Origin: Bacteroidaceae bacterium
GTDB taxonomy: Bacteria > Bacteroidota > Bacteroidia > Bacteroidales > Bacteroidaceae
Reading direction: 5' to 3'
NCBI GenBank assembly: GCA_017645305.1
Contig: JAGCPD010000067.1
Coordinates: forward strand, 1 to 64,000
Length of the DNA: 64,000 bases
In this document: positions 26,250 to 35,479 of the stretch, piece by piece
Position numbering within the stretch: position 1 is the first letter of the stretch
Layout: each line of letters begins with the position of its first letter
Translations under genes and position numbers: made by a program
The notes under the pieces: generated by a model
Database searches by the model: none
Told to the model about the DNA's origin: nothing
The model's input: the letters and a program-made list of their open reading frames with translations, nothing else

Positions 26250-27557
26250 TTAATACATATTCACGATGGCTTCGTAGAGCTCCTGCTTGCCACTGGTCTG
26301 CTTGGGCTCGCCAACCTTCTTGCCATATTCGTAAGCCTCTTCGAGGGTCATCTTGCCCTCTTCGAACTTCTTGCCTTCACCTGCGTCGAAGCTTGCATAG
26401 CGCTCCTTCACCATTGCGGGGATGGGAGACTTCTCGATAATCTCGGCTGCACTGAGCAGAGCATGAGCCATAGCATCCATAGCTGCGATGTGAGCAATGA
26501 AGATGTCCTCCAGGTCGGTGCTGTTCCTACGGGTCTTGGCATCGAAGTTGGTACCGCCATCCTTGAAGCCGCCACCACGGATGATCTGCATCATGGCCTG
26601 TGTCAGCTCATAGTGGTCGATGGGGAACTGGTCGGTGTCCCAGCCGTTCTGATAGTCGCCACGGTTGGCATCGATGCTGCCCAGCATGTCTGCATCCACT
26701 GCACAAGCCAGCTCATGCTCGAAGGTGTGACCTGCCAGAGTAGCGTGGTTCACCTCGATGTTCACCTTGAAGTCCTTGTCCAGATTGTGGGCTTTCAAGA
26801 AGCCAATCACGGTCTCGGTATCAACGTCGTACTGGTGCTTGCTGGGTTCCATGGGCTTGGGTTCGATGAGGAAGGTGCCCTTGAAGCCCTTGCTGCGGGC
26901 ATAATCGCGAGCCATAGTCAGCATGGTAGCCATGTGTTCCTTCTCACGCTTCATGTCGGTGTTCAGCAGACTCATGTAACCTTCACGACCGCCCCAGAAT
27001 ACGTAGTTGGTACCACCCAGTTCGATGGTGGCATCGATGGCGTTCTTAATCTGTACGATGGCACGAGCCACTACGTCGAAGTCGGGGTTCGTTGATGCAC
27101 CGTTCATGTAACGCTTGTTGCCGAATACGTTGGCAGTGCCCCAGAGGAGCTTGATGCCAGTTTCAGCCTGTTTCTGCTTCAGGTAGGCAACCACTTCCTT
27201 GAGGTTCTTCTCATACTCCTCAACGGTAGCAGCTTCAGCCACGAGGTCAACATCGTGGAAGCAATAGTAGTCGATGCCCAGCTTCTGCATGATTTCGAAG
27301 CCAGCATCAGCCTTCTCCTTGGCAGCCTGAACAGGGTCGGCAGCTGTGTTCCAGGGGAAGGACTTTGTGCCACCGCCAAACTGGTCTGCACCCTCAGCGC
27401 ACAGTGTGTGCCACCATGCCATTGCGAACTTGAACCATTCGCTCATCTTCTTGCCCATGACTACGCGGTCCTTGTCGTAGTAACGATAGGCCAAAGGATT
27501 CTTACTCTCTACTCCTTCAAACTTGATGGCGGGAATTTCCGGAAAATACTGTTTCAT
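26250..27557 (-). CDS. xylA: Xylose isomerase
   Basis: 435 residues, the class II xylose isomerase length of Bacteroidetes. The catalytic region is intact: His101 and Asp104 in [26 protein letters not shown] around 187-200, and Glu232/Lys234 in [16 protein letters not shown], with metal-binding residues in [17 protein letters not shown] and [20 protein letters not shown]. It converts D-xylose to D-xylulose in the cytosol. It is the last gene of xylE-xylB-xylA, 33 bases after xylB, and ends at an 18-bp terminator hairpin. Confidence 0.98.
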   Translation of the reverse strand: MKQYFPEIPAIKFEGVESKNPLAYRYYDKDRVVMGKKMSEWFKFAMAWWHTLCAEGADQFGGGTKSFPWNTAADPVQAAKEKADAGFEIMQKLGIDYYCFHDVDLVAEAATVEEYEKNLKEVVAYLKQKQAETGIKLLWGTANVFGNKRYMNGASTNPDFDVVARAIVQIKNAIDATIELGGTNYVFWGGREGYMSLLNTDMKREKEHMATMLTMARDYARSKGFKGTFLIEPKPMEPSKHQYDVDTETVIGFLKAHNLDKDFKVNIEVNHATLAGHTFEHELACAVDADMLGSIDANRGDYQNGWDTDQFPIDHYELTQAMMQIIRGGGFKDGGTNFDAKTRRNSTDLEDIFIAHIAAMDAMAHALLSAAEIIEKSPIPAMVKERYASFDAGEGKKFEEGKMTLEEAYEYGKKVGEPKQTSGKQELYEAIVNMY

Positions 27558-27590
27558 TTTATAATTTAATTAATAAGGTTTATTATGGTC

Positions 27591-29087
27591 TTATGGGATT
27601 AACTCTCTCCACCGCTGGTATGCTTCTCTGTAGGCGGGTTGGTCTTTGGCTACGGGCTCAATGACTTCCAGTTTCTTTAGTGCCGAGAAGGCTTCCTGGT
27701 GGTTGGCATAGATGCCGGCACCCATGCCTGCCCCACGTGCAGCACCTACACTGCCGTCGGTGTCGCAAAGCTCGATAGTAGCTCCTGTTACGCCTGCCAG
27801 TGTGTTGCGGAAGATGGGGCTGAGGAACATATTGGCCTTGCCGGCACGGATGGTCTTCAGGCTCATACCCATCTGCTGCATCACCTCCATGCCGTAAGCG
27901 AAGGAGAATACGATGCCCTCCTGTGCAGCCCGCAGCAAGTGAGCCTGTGTATGGGTGTTGAAGTTGATGCCGTGAATGCTGGCACCCACCTCCTTGTTGC
28001 AAAGCACGCGCTCGGCCCCGTTACCGAAGGGCAGGATGCTCAGTCCGTCAGCACCGATGGGAGCCTGTGCAGCCAAGTCGTTCATCTCTGCATAGCCAAT
28101 GCCCGTGGGTGCGGCATTGCGGCGCATCCATGAGTTGAGGATACCCGTTCCATTGATACACAAGAGTACGCCCAGTCGGGTATCCGAATTATGAATTCCT
28201 CCCAGATGGTTCACATGAGCAAAGGTGTTGACACGGCTCTGCGGGTCGTAAGCTACCTGACCTAATACGCCATAGACAACACCCGAGGTTCCAGCTGTGG
28301 TTGCAGCTTCACCCGGCTCGAAGACATCCAGCGAGAGGGCATTGTTAGGCTGGTCACCGGCACGGTATGTAATGGGGATTCCTGCCTGTAAGCCCAGTTC
28401 TGCGGCAGCACTGGCCGTCACCTCACCTTGTATGCCGAATGTGGGCACAATGTCTGCCAGCATCTCTGCGGGGATGCCGTAGTAGTCCAAAAGGAACTTG
28501 GCAGGCTGGTTTTCCTTGAAATCCCACATCATACCCTCAGAGAGACCGCTCACCGTGGTGGCAGGCGTTCCGGAGAGGCGGCAGGCAATGTAGTCGCCAG
28601 GCAGCATTATCTTATATATCTTATTAAAGGTATCAGGTTCGTTCTCGCGCACCCAGGCCAGTTTGGCAGCCGTAAAGTTGCCCGGTGAGTTCAGCAGATG
28701 GCTCAGACACTGTTCGCTTCCTAATGCCTCAAATGCCTTCTGACCATAGGGAACGGCACGTGAATCGCACCAGATAATGGAATCGCGCAGCGGCTTCAAG
28801 TCCTTATCTACGCATACCAGACCATGCATCTGATAAGAGATACCAATGGCCTTTACCTCGCCTTTTGCTGCACCGCTCTGTGCAAGCACGTCAGCGGTAG
28901 CGGATTTGAGATAGTCCCACCACGCATTGGGGTCCTGCTCTGCCCATCCTGGGCGGACAGCCTTGATGGGTGCTTCACTCTTGGGATAGAAGGCCGATGC
29001 CAAACATGCTCCGCTCTCTACCTCCACCAGAGAGGCTTTCACGCTGGAGCTGCCCACATCGTAACCTAAAAGATAGTTTCTGTTCAT
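27591..29087 (-). CDS. xylB: Xylulokinase
   Basis: 498 residues, FGGY carbohydrate kinase family. The N-terminal ATPase-fold motif LLGYDVGSSSVKASLV, then ISYQMHGLVCVDKDLKPLRDSIIWCDSRA (substrate side), and AGTSGVVYGVLG and GADGLSILPFGNGAERV in the C-terminal lobe match XylB. It phosphorylates D-xylulose to xylulose 5-phosphate for the pentose phosphate pathway. It sits between the transporter and isomerase genes, confirming the pathway. Confidence 0.97.
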   Translation of the reverse strand: MNRNYLLGYDVGSSSVKASLVEVESGACLASAFYPKSEAPIKAVRPGWAEQDPNAWWDYLKSATADVLAQSGAAKGEVKAIGISYQMHGLVCVDKDLKPLRDSIIWCDSRAVPYGQKAFEALGSEQCLSHLLNSPGNFTAAKLAWVRENEPDTFNKIYKIMLPGDYIACRLSGTPATTVSGLSEGMMWDFKENQPAKFLLDYYGIPAEMLADIVPTFGIQGEVTASAAAELGLQAGIPITYRAGDQPNNALSLDVFEPGEAATTAGTSGVVYGVLGQVAYDPQSRVNTFAHVNHLGGIHNSDTRLGVLLCINGTGILNSWMRRNAAPTGIGYAEMNDLAAQAPIGADGLSILPFGNGAERVLCNKEVGASIHGINFNTHTQAHLLRAAQEGIVFSFAYGMEVMQQMGMSLKTIRAGKANMFLSPIFRNTLAGVTGATIELCDTDGSVGAARGAGMGAGIYANHQEAFSALKKLEVIEPVAKDQPAYREAYQRWRELIP

Positions 29088-29141
29088 ATTTTATTTATTT
29101 TTGTTTCAGGAGTTATACAATGTAGTTAAATGGGGAGTTAA

Positions 29142-29176
29142 ATTTTTCACTTTTCACTCTTTCACTTTTGACTCTT
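29142..29176. repeat. TTTCACT simple repeat at the xylE 3' end
   Basis: TTTTTCAC TTTTCACTC TTTCACTTTTGACTC covers the last codons and stop of the sugar transporter gene and the gap to xylB. The final residues (KSQK) may be repeat-derived. Confidence 0.7.
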
Positions 29177-30640
29177 TGCTCTCCATAGCGCACTCATCTC
29201 CTCCAGTGTCTTGCCCTTGGTTTCAGGAACCAGCTTCCAGACAAAGAGGGCGGCCAGCAGGCACAGGATGCCATAGAGACCGTATGTGAACCAGTGCCCG
29301 AAGTCATCACCCTTCGTCAGGTGCATATTAAACATGGGCACAAAGCTGCTTGAGACAATGAAATTGGAAATCCACTGGGCTGCCACTGCAATGGCAACAG
29401 CGCCGCTGCGGATGGTATTGGGAAATATCTCGGCTATGAGTACCCAGCAGATGGGGCCCCACGAGAACATGAAGCAGGCGGCATAGAGCATCAGGCTGAC
29501 ACAGGTTACAGCCTCCAGCCCTGCATGACCGAAGGTGCCGGCAACGCCCATAGCACCGATAGCCATTCCGATGGAACCGCTGATGAGCAGCGGCTTGCGG
29601 CCCAGTTTCTCAACCGTGAAGATGGCCACCAGCGTAAACATGATATTGATGAAGCCCATGATTACGGTAATCATCATGGGGTCCTGCATACCCATGTCAC
29701 CAAAGGTGCGCGGTGCGTAGTACAGCACGGCATTGATGCCCACAGCCTGCTGGAACACACTCAGCATGATACCCACGAACAGGCACATCCAGCCGTAGGT
29801 CATCAGCTTCTCCGTCTTCACCACCAGGGAGTCCTTGATTTCCGGAAGGATGATGGCGGCCTTCTCGCTGCCGTTAATTTTGGAGAGGACGGCAAAGGCC
29901 TCGTCGTTCCTGCCCACAGAAACCAGATAGCGCGGAGTCTCCGGCACCAGGCAGATGAGCAGGGCAAAGAGTCCTGCCGGCACGGCCTCGCTTCCGAACA
30001 TATAGCGCCAGCCCGTCGTCACCGTCCACTGCGCATCGGGATTGATGGCGGCAATGCCGCGCCCCATCTCCTCAACCAGCGGCTGGATGTGGTCGCCCAG
30101 GATGAAGAAGTTCACGAAATATACCACCAACTGACCGAAGATGATGGCGAACTGGTTCCAGCTGACCAGCATACCCCTTATCTTATACGGAGCTATCTCA
30201 CCGATGTACATGGGGCAGATGGCCGATGCCAGACCCACGCCAACGCCACCTATGATGCGGTAGATGTTGAACATGACAAGCAGCGAGAGGCTGGGCTCGC
30301 CGTGCTTGAAGAACAGGAACTCGGGTTCCATGCTCCCTAGTGCAGAAACGAAAAAGAGCAGGCCCGCAATGATGAGCGAGCGCTTACGGCCCAGATTGAG
30401 TGCCAGATAGCCCGACAGGAAGGAGCCGATGATGCAGCCTATCAGCGCACTGGCCGATGTAAAACCGTGCCAGATGTCAGTGTACTGGAAGTCCCCGGCA
30501 TTCATGAAGAAAGCCTGCAGACCCTTCTCGGCACCCGAGATGACAGCGGTATCATAACCAAAAAGCAGGCCGCCCAGGACAGCCACCAGAACGATAGAGA
30601 ATAAATACCCTTTACTACCCGATTGTTGTGTTGTATTCAT
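29162..30640 (-). CDS. xylE: MFS sugar:proton symporter, XylE-like
   Basis: 492 residues with 12 membrane helices and sugar-porter family signatures: GGLLFGYDTAVISGAEKGL in helix 1, LGRKRSLIIAG after helix 2, RIIGGVGVGLASAICPMYIGEIAP in helix 4, PETPRYLVS at the central loop and PETKGKTLEEM at the end. First gene of the xylose operon, so D-xylose uptake is the likely job. The 290-base leader contains a candidate -7 box (30673-30680) and a 22-bp array (30748-30857). Confidence 0.93.
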   Translation of the reverse strand: MNTTQQSGSKGYLFSIVLVAVLGGLLFGYDTAVISGAEKGLQAFFMNAGDFQYTDIWHGFTSASALIGCIIGSFLSGYLALNLGRKRSLIIAGLLFFVSALGSMEPEFLFFKHGEPSLSLLVMFNIYRIIGGVGVGLASAICPMYIGEIAPYKIRGMLVSWNQFAIIFGQLVVYFVNFFILGDHIQPLVEEMGRGIAAINPDAQWTVTTGWRYMFGSEAVPAGLFALLICLVPETPRYLVSVGRNDEAFAVLSKINGSEKAAIILPEIKDSLVVKTEKLMTYGWMCLFVGIMLSVFQQAVGINAVLYYAPRTFGDMGMQDPMMITVIMGFINIMFTLVAIFTVEKLGRKPLLISGSIGMAIGAMGVAGTFGHAGLEAVTCVSLMLYAACFMFSWGPICWVLIAEIFPNTIRSGAVAIAVAAQWISNFIVSSSFVPMFNMHLTKGDDFGHWFTYGLYGILCLLAALFVWKLVPETKGKTLEEMSALWRAKSQK

Positions 30641-30672
30641 ATCTGATTATAGGTTTTTTCGTTTTTATGCTG

Positions 30673-30680
30673 CAAAGTTA
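30673..30680 (-). promoter_or_regulatory. Candidate -7 element of the xylose operon
   Basis: TAACTTTG on the minus strand, 33 bases before ATG 30640. A second, TATTTTTG, lies at 30875-30882 beyond the array. Neither has a clear -33 TTG; the bases between are AATGAAA-type simple repeat (30690-30722). Confidence 0.45.
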
Positions 30681-30747
30681 CAACAAAAAATGAAAAAATG
30701 AATAAATGAAAGAATGAAAAAAACGAAAACCGTTTTAGACTTTAGGC

Positions 30748-30857
30748 GATAGACTCCACCCAATCTCTCAATCGGGTGCACCCAGTTGTTCAATCGGGTG
30801 CACTCAGTTGCCTAATCGGGTGCACTCAGTTGCCTAATCGAGTGCACCCAGTGACTT
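30748..30857. repeat. 22-bp tandem array ahead of the xylose operon, five units
   Basis: Units begin at 30748 (degenerate), 30770, 30792, 30814 and 30836. The consensus is AATCGGGTGCACYCAGTTG plus 3 bases. Units contain GTGCAC, and where the third Y is C this extends to the 10-base palindrome GGGTGCACCC. The array lies between the RND pump stop and xylE, 110 bases upstream of xylE. Confidence 0.9.
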
Positions 30858-30930
30858 TTTCTTGTTTACGCTTGCAAAAATACAAAGAAATTCTGACCCG
30901 CCGACATCACGCCCTACATTTTTATTAACT

Positions 30931-33900
30931 TCACCTCTTCACCATGTGCCCGAAGCGACTGTGCAGCCACTGGAAGGGCATGTACAGCACGGGAACCACA
31001 AACAGCAGGGCTATGGTGCCCACCAGCATACCACCGGCACAGCCTACACCTAAGGAGATGTTACCGTTGGCTCCTACGCCATGAGCAAAGACAAGGGGCA
31101 ACATACCGAATATCATGGTGAGCGAGGTCATCAGGATGGGACGCAGACGCACACGGGCTGCCGACATGGCCGCCATGGTGATGCTCATACCCTGGCGGTG
31201 GCGCTCCGTAGCATATTCGGTGAGCAGGATAGCTGTCTTGGCCAGTAGTCCGATGAGCATGATAAGACCCGTCTGCATGTAGATGTTGTTCTCCAAACCC
31301 CACATCTGCGAGAACAGGAAGCTACCCAGCAAGCCGAAGGGGACGCTCAGAATGACTGCCAGGGGGATGAACAGGCTCTCGTAAAGGGCGCAGAGGATGA
31401 GGTAAACGAAAACAATGACGATGAAGAAGATGACAGCCGTCATTGAAATTGAAAAGTGAAAAGTGAAAAGTGAAAAATTTAAACCGTCGGAAAGGGAGGC
31501 TTCCTCGCGGGACATACCGCCAAACTCGTAGCCGTAGCCCTCGGGGAGCACCTTGGCAGCTGTCCTACGGATGGCTTCGATGGTCTGGCCGCTGCTGTAC
31601 CCGTCGGCAGTCTGACCCATTACGGCAATGCTGCTGAACAGGTTGAAGCGGTTCAGGCCCTCGCTGCCATAGACGCGCTCCATGGTGATGTACTGGGTGA
31701 TGGGAATCATCTGGCCGCTCTCGCTGCGGACACGCATATTGGAGAGCGATTCCCGGTCCAGACGGAACTCGGGCGAAGCCTGTACAATCACACGATAGAG
31801 CTTGGTGAAGCGTGTCAGATTGCTGCTGTACGTGCCGCCCACATAGCCCGAGAGCACCTTCAGCACATTGTTGGGCGTTACACCGTCACGCTTGCAGCGG
31901 GCAGCATCCACCTCTACGCGGTACTGCGGATATTTGGTGTCGAAGGTGGTGAAGGCGCGGGAGATGGCGGGCTCTTGGTTCAGCGAGTCAATCAGTACGC
32001 GGGTGTAGCGCATCAGGTCTTCTATCTTGCCGCCCTTGCGGTCCTGAACATGCAGCTCGAATCCGCTGGTAGCTCCGTAGCCTGAAATCATGGGACGGGT
32101 GCTGACTCTGATCTGAGCCTGCGTGATGTCTGCCGTGCGGCGGTATATCTCGTCAATGACGGAGTTGATATCGTCACCCTTTGCCTTGCGATCGTCCCAG
32201 TTCTTCAGACGGATGTTGAAGGAGCCTGCCGAAGACGACTGGTCGAAAGTAGAACCACGACCGATGGTCATATTGTACAGGCGGAACTGCGGGATGTCCT
32301 TGATGCGCCGCTCCACCTCGCGTGTAATCCTGCCCGTCACCGCCATGCTGGTACCGGGGGCACACTGCACGTTGACGTTGATGGAGCCCATATCCTCGTT
32401 GGGCACAAAGCCCGTCTTCGTTGTCTTGAGCATATAGCCCAGCAGGATGCAGACCGCCACCACCGACACCCAGGGCAGCCACCTGTTGCGGAAGATGCGC
32501 AGCACACCGCGCTGATACTTGCCGACGACACGATGGAAGCCCACATTGAACGCCTCATGGAAACGGGCCGAGAAGCTGGTGTCACCCTCCCTGCGGGGAT
32601 GCAGCATCAGGGCACAGAGGGCGGGCGAAAGGGTCATAGCATTGATGGTGGAGATAACAACCGCTATGGCCATCGTCACACCGAACTGCGTATAGAACAC
32701 GCCCGTGGTGCCGCCTACAAAGCAGACGGGGATGAAGACGCTCATGAACACAATGGTAGTGGTGACAAGGGCCGAGGTCAGTCCCTTCATGGCATCAACG
32801 GAAGCCAGATAGGAAGACTTGTACCCCTCGTCGAACTTGGCCTGCACGGCCTCTACCACCACAATGGCATCATCTACCACTGTGCCAATCACCAGCACCA
32901 GGGCAAAGAGGGTGAGCAGGTTCAGGCTGAAACCGATAAAGTAAAGCACGGCAAAGGTACCTATCAGGCTGACCACAATGGCCAGCGAGGGGATGAAGGT
33001 ACTCTTGAGGTCCTGCAGGAAGATATAGACCACCAGCACCACCAGGAAGATAGCCTCGACCAACGTACGCACTACATTATATATACTGGCATCCAGGAAG
33101 TCCTTGGTGCTCATCACATCTACCAGTTCCATACCGGGGGGCAGCTCCTTCTTTATCTCCAGAGCCGTCTCATCGATGCGCTTGATAATCTCGTTGGCAT
33201 TCGAGCCAGGCGTCTGGGCTATCATACAGTTGGCACCCGCATGTCCGTTGGTACTGTTCTGGATGGTGTAGTTCTGGATGCCCAGCTCCACACGCGCCAC
33301 ATCCTTCAGACGCAGCACACTGCCGTCGGGCAGGGACTTGATGACAAGGTTCTCATAGTCGTGCTCCTCCTCGTAACGGCCCCTGTACTTGAGCACATAC
33401 TGGAAAGTGTTCTCCGAATCGGCCCCCAGCGTACCCGTGGGTGCCTCGATGTTCTGCTCGCCCAGCACATTATCTATATCAGAGGGCATCAGACCGTAGG
33501 AAGCCATCCGCAAGGGGTCGAGCCAGATGCGCATACTGTAGCTGGCACCCCAGATGTTAACCTCGCCAACACCTGGCACACGGGACAGACGCGGCTCGAT
33601 GTTAATCTTCATGTAGTTGGTCAGGAAGTCAGTATCGTAGGCATCCGTGGGGCTGTAGAGCGAAAGGCTCTTGATGTTGCTGGTCTGGCGCTTGCGCACC
33701 GTCACGCCGCTTCGGGTCACGTCGGCAGGGAGCTGTCCCTGAGTCGAAGCCACACGGTTCTGCACGTTCACCATCGCCATATCGGCATCGGTTCCCTGCT
33801 TGAAGAAAATACTGATGCTACCCGACCCCGTATTGGTGGCCGAGGAGGTCATGTACATCATGTTCTCCACACCGTTCAGGCTCTCTTCCAAGGGGATGAT

Positions 33901-34086
33901 AACGCTCTTCTGCACCGTCTCGGCATTGGCACCCGTGTAATTGGCACGCACACTGACGGTAGGGGGAGCTATCTCAGGGAACTGCTCAATGGGCAGTTGC
34001 AACAATCCTATCAGTCCCAATACAACGATGAATACTGAGATTACGCCTGAAAGAATAGGTCTGTCTATGAAAGTTTTTGGTGTCAC
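30931..34086 (-). CDS. RND (HAE1/AcrB-like) multidrug efflux pump
   Basis: 1051 residues with GTG start at 34086; no in-frame ATG precedes it and the reading MTPKTFIDRPILSGVIS is the family N-terminus. AcrB-type plan: 12 membrane helices and two large periplasmic loops, with VVDDAIVVVEAVQAKFDEG of helix 4 (proton-relay aspartates) and PTVSVRANYTGANAETVQKSVI after helix 1. It exports drugs or bile-like compounds with proton entry. About residues 868-881 (LNFSLFTFHFSIS) are encoded by an AAAAGTG heptamer repeat inserted in frame ahead of a C-terminal membrane helix. The adaptor gene precedes it, but no TolC gene follows. Confidence 0.93.
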   Translation of the reverse strand: MTPKTFIDRPILSGVISVFIVVLGLIGLLQLPIEQFPEIAPPTVSVRANYTGANAETVQKSVIIPLEESLNGVENMMYMTSSATNTGSGSISIFFKQGTDADMAMVNVQNRVASTQGQLPADVTRSGVTVRKRQTSNIKSLSLYSPTDAYDTDFLTNYMKINIEPRLSRVPGVGEVNIWGASYSMRIWLDPLRMASYGLMPSDIDNVLGEQNIEAPTGTLGADSENTFQYVLKYRGRYEEEHDYENLVIKSLPDGSVLRLKDVARVELGIQNYTIQNSTNGHAGANCMIAQTPGSNANEIIKRIDETALEIKKELPPGMELVDVMSTKDFLDASIYNVVRTLVEAIFLVVLVVYIFLQDLKSTFIPSLAIVVSLIGTFAVLYFIGFSLNLLTLFALVLVIGTVVDDAIVVVEAVQAKFDEGYKSSYLASVDAMKGLTSALVTTTIVFMSVFIPVCFVGGTTGVFYTQFGVTMAIAVVISTINAMTLSPALCALMLHPRREGDTSFSARFHEAFNVGFHRVVGKYQRGVLRIFRNRWLPWVSVVAVCILLGYMLKTTKTGFVPNEDMGSINVNVQCAPGTSMAVTGRITREVERRIKDIPQFRLYNMTIGRGSTFDQSSSAGSFNIRLKNWDDRKAKGDDINSVIDEIYRRTADITQAQIRVSTRPMISGYGATSGFELHVQDRKGGKIEDLMRYTRVLIDSLNQEPAISRAFTTFDTKYPQYRVEVDAARCKRDGVTPNNVLKVLSGYVGGTYSSNLTRFTKLYRVIVQASPEFRLDRESLSNMRVRSESGQMIPITQYITMERVYGSEGLNRFNLFSSIAVMGQTADGYSSGQTIEAIRRTAAKVLPEGYGYEFGGMSREEASLSDGLNFSLFTFHFSISMTAVIFFIVIVFVYLILCALYESLFIPLAVILSVPFGLLGSFLFSQMWGLENNIYMQTGLIMLIGLLAKTAILLTEYATERHRQGMSITMAAMSAARVRLRPILMTSLTMIFGMLPLVFAHGVGANGNISLGVGCAGGMLVGTIALLFVVPVLYMPFQWLHSRFGHMVKR
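31443..31484. repeat. AAAAGTG heptamer repeat inside the RND pump gene
   Basis: Plus strand: GAAATTG then AAAAGTG three times, then AAAAATTT. The reading frame is kept. Confidence 0.9.
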
Positions 34087-34128
34087 AACAAATTATCAAT
34101 TATCCATTATCAATTGTCCATTGTCACC
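34087..34128. repeat. CAATTAT-type heptamer repeat between adaptor and pump
   Basis: CAATTAT/CCATTAT/CAATTGT/CCATTGT units fill the 23-base gap and supply the last residues of the adaptor (TMDN). Confidence 0.8.
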
Positions 34129-35207
34129 TCAACCCCCTCCTTGAGCAACCCAGCTCCTTCGGCAATGATGACATCACCTTCCGCCAAGCCGCTTTCCACA
34201 ATGTAGCTCTTGCCGTCATCCAAAGGAGCCACCCTGATTTCCGTCTGTGCTGTCTTGCCATCTATCACCCGATAGACGAAGACCTTGTTCTGCAACTCGA
34301 AGGTGGCTGTCTGCGGAATCACTATCACCCCATTACGGATGGTGGAAACTACTACCGTACCTGTGCCGCCATTGCGTAGCAGATGGTCTTTGTTAGGAAA
34401 TACAGCACGCATGGAAACAGCTCCTGTACTGACATCCACAATACCGCTCACCGCATCTACCCTGCCCCGCTCACTGTATTCCTTGCCGTTGCTCAGAAGC
34501 AGCGACACGTCGGGCATTCCCTGCATGAACTTCTCCAAACTGCCGTATTGCATGGTCAGGTCGGTTACCTCGCGCTCACTCAGGCTGAAATAGACCCACA
34601 TCTCGCTGTCATCACACACCGATATCAGCGGCTCGCTGATGTTGCTGCTTACCAGAGCCCCCACATGATAGGGAATCATGCCAGCCACACCGCTTACGGG
34701 ACTCTTTACCACCGTGTAGCTGAGGCTGTTGCGGGCATTGGCTACCTGAGCCTGGGCCTGAGCAACCTGGGCCTGAGCAGACAGCAATGCCTGCCGGGCG
34801 GTCTGCAAGTCATAGTCGCTTATCACCTGCTGGGTACGCAGTTCCTTTTTACTGTCATAACTAAGCTGTGCGGTTGTCTCGACAGCCTTGGCCGACTTCA
34901 AGGCCGCCTCTGCCGTATTAAGTGCAGCCAAATAAGGCACCTGGTCAATGATAAAGAGCGTCTGCCCTTTGTGAACCTTCTGCCCCTCGGCTATCAGAAT
35001 CTTAGTGATAAGTCCGCTTACCTGTGGGCGTACCTCCACTATCTCGCGTCCCTTCATGGTGGCACTATAGCCCACCTTCACGGCCTGACTGGTTCGTTCC
35101 ACCTTCATGGTTTTGTAAACAAGCGCTGATTTTTCTTGCTTCTTTTCCTGGCAGGAGGCAAATACTAAAAGGGCCAGAACAATAGGCCAAACGGTCTTCC
35201 TTATCAT
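34110..35207 (-). CDS. RND pump periplasmic adaptor lipoprotein (MFP)
   Basis: 365 residues from ATG 35207 (MIRKTVWPIVLALL); a TTG at 35225 is less likely. Lipoprotein signal with lipobox FASC (Cys near residue 19). Domain order: lipoyl half (VGYSATMKGREIVEVRPQVSG), coiled-coil hairpin with an Ala/Gln-rich run (ALLSAQAQVAQAQAQVANARN), second lipoyl half, beta barrel and membrane-proximal domain, as in AcrA. It links the RND pump to an outer-membrane channel. That channel is missing here, so TolC must come from elsewhere, possibly the gene at 3527-4843. Confidence 0.92.
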   Translation of the reverse strand: MIRKTVWPIVLALLVFASCQEKKQEKSALVYKTMKVERTSQAVKVGYSATMKGREIVEVRPQVSGLITKILIAEGQKVHKGQTLFIIDQVPYLAALNTAEAALKSAKAVETTAQLSYDSKKELRTQQVISDYDLQTARQALLSAQAQVAQAQAQVANARNSLSYTVVKSPVSGVAGMIPYHVGALVSSNISEPLISVCDDSEMWVYFSLSEREVTDLTMQYGSLEKFMQGMPDVSLLLSNGKEYSERGRVDAVSGIVDVSTGAVSMRAVFPNKDHLLRNGGTGTVVVSTIRNGVIVIPQTATFELQNKVFVYRVIDGKTAQTEIRVAPLDDGKSYIVESGLAEGDVIIAEGAGLLKEGVEVTMDN

Positions 35208-35236
35208 ATTGAATGGTATATGCAAATTGACGGGGA

Positions 35237-35267
35237 CAAAGTTACAATTAAGTGAGCGATAAACAAA
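35237..35267 (-). promoter_or_regulatory. Promoter of the RND efflux operon
   Basis: TAACTTTG at 35237-35244 and TTTG at 35264-35267 (minus strand), gap 19: the ideal spacing. Confidence 0.75.
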
Positions 35268-35288
35268 ATAAATCCGGAATTTATTTTT

Positions 35289-35376
35289 TTTCCGAATGAA
35301 AGTAAGTTAGAGACAGTGTTTCAAAGTTACGATAAAAAACCAAAACGAAAACTTTTTTCATTTCCGAATGAGAGTA
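35289..35376. repeat. Direct repeat in the efflux/GH29 divergent region
   Basis: TTTCCGAATGARAGTA at 35289-35304 and 35361-35376, 72 bases apart, in the 272-base gap between divergent genes. A second TAACTTTG (minus strand, 35322-35329) lies between the copies. Possible regulator site. Confidence 0.6.
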
Positions 35377-35479
35377 GTCAATCTTCGCCAGTTCAAATAA
35401 AGAAAAAAGAATCCTATATATCCCTATTTTTTCTCACTTTTTTGTATCTTCGCACCCAGAATAATAAAAAACATATCCA

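Noticed and set aside
29525..30340. 271-codon open frame antisense to xylE
   Set aside because: Unusual His-rich composition produced by the complementary strand of a membrane protein gene.
30748..30857. CRISPR-like repeat array
   Set aside because: The units are contiguous 22-mers without unique spacers, and no cas genes are present.
32533..34038. 501-codon open frame antisense to the RND pump
   Set aside because: It is the opposite-strand shadow of a well-conserved pump gene, has biased His/Gly/Gln composition and no family features.
35289..35376. Small RNA gene between the efflux and GH29 genes
   Set aside because: A spare -7 box is present, but there is no terminator or stable hairpin to define a transcript.
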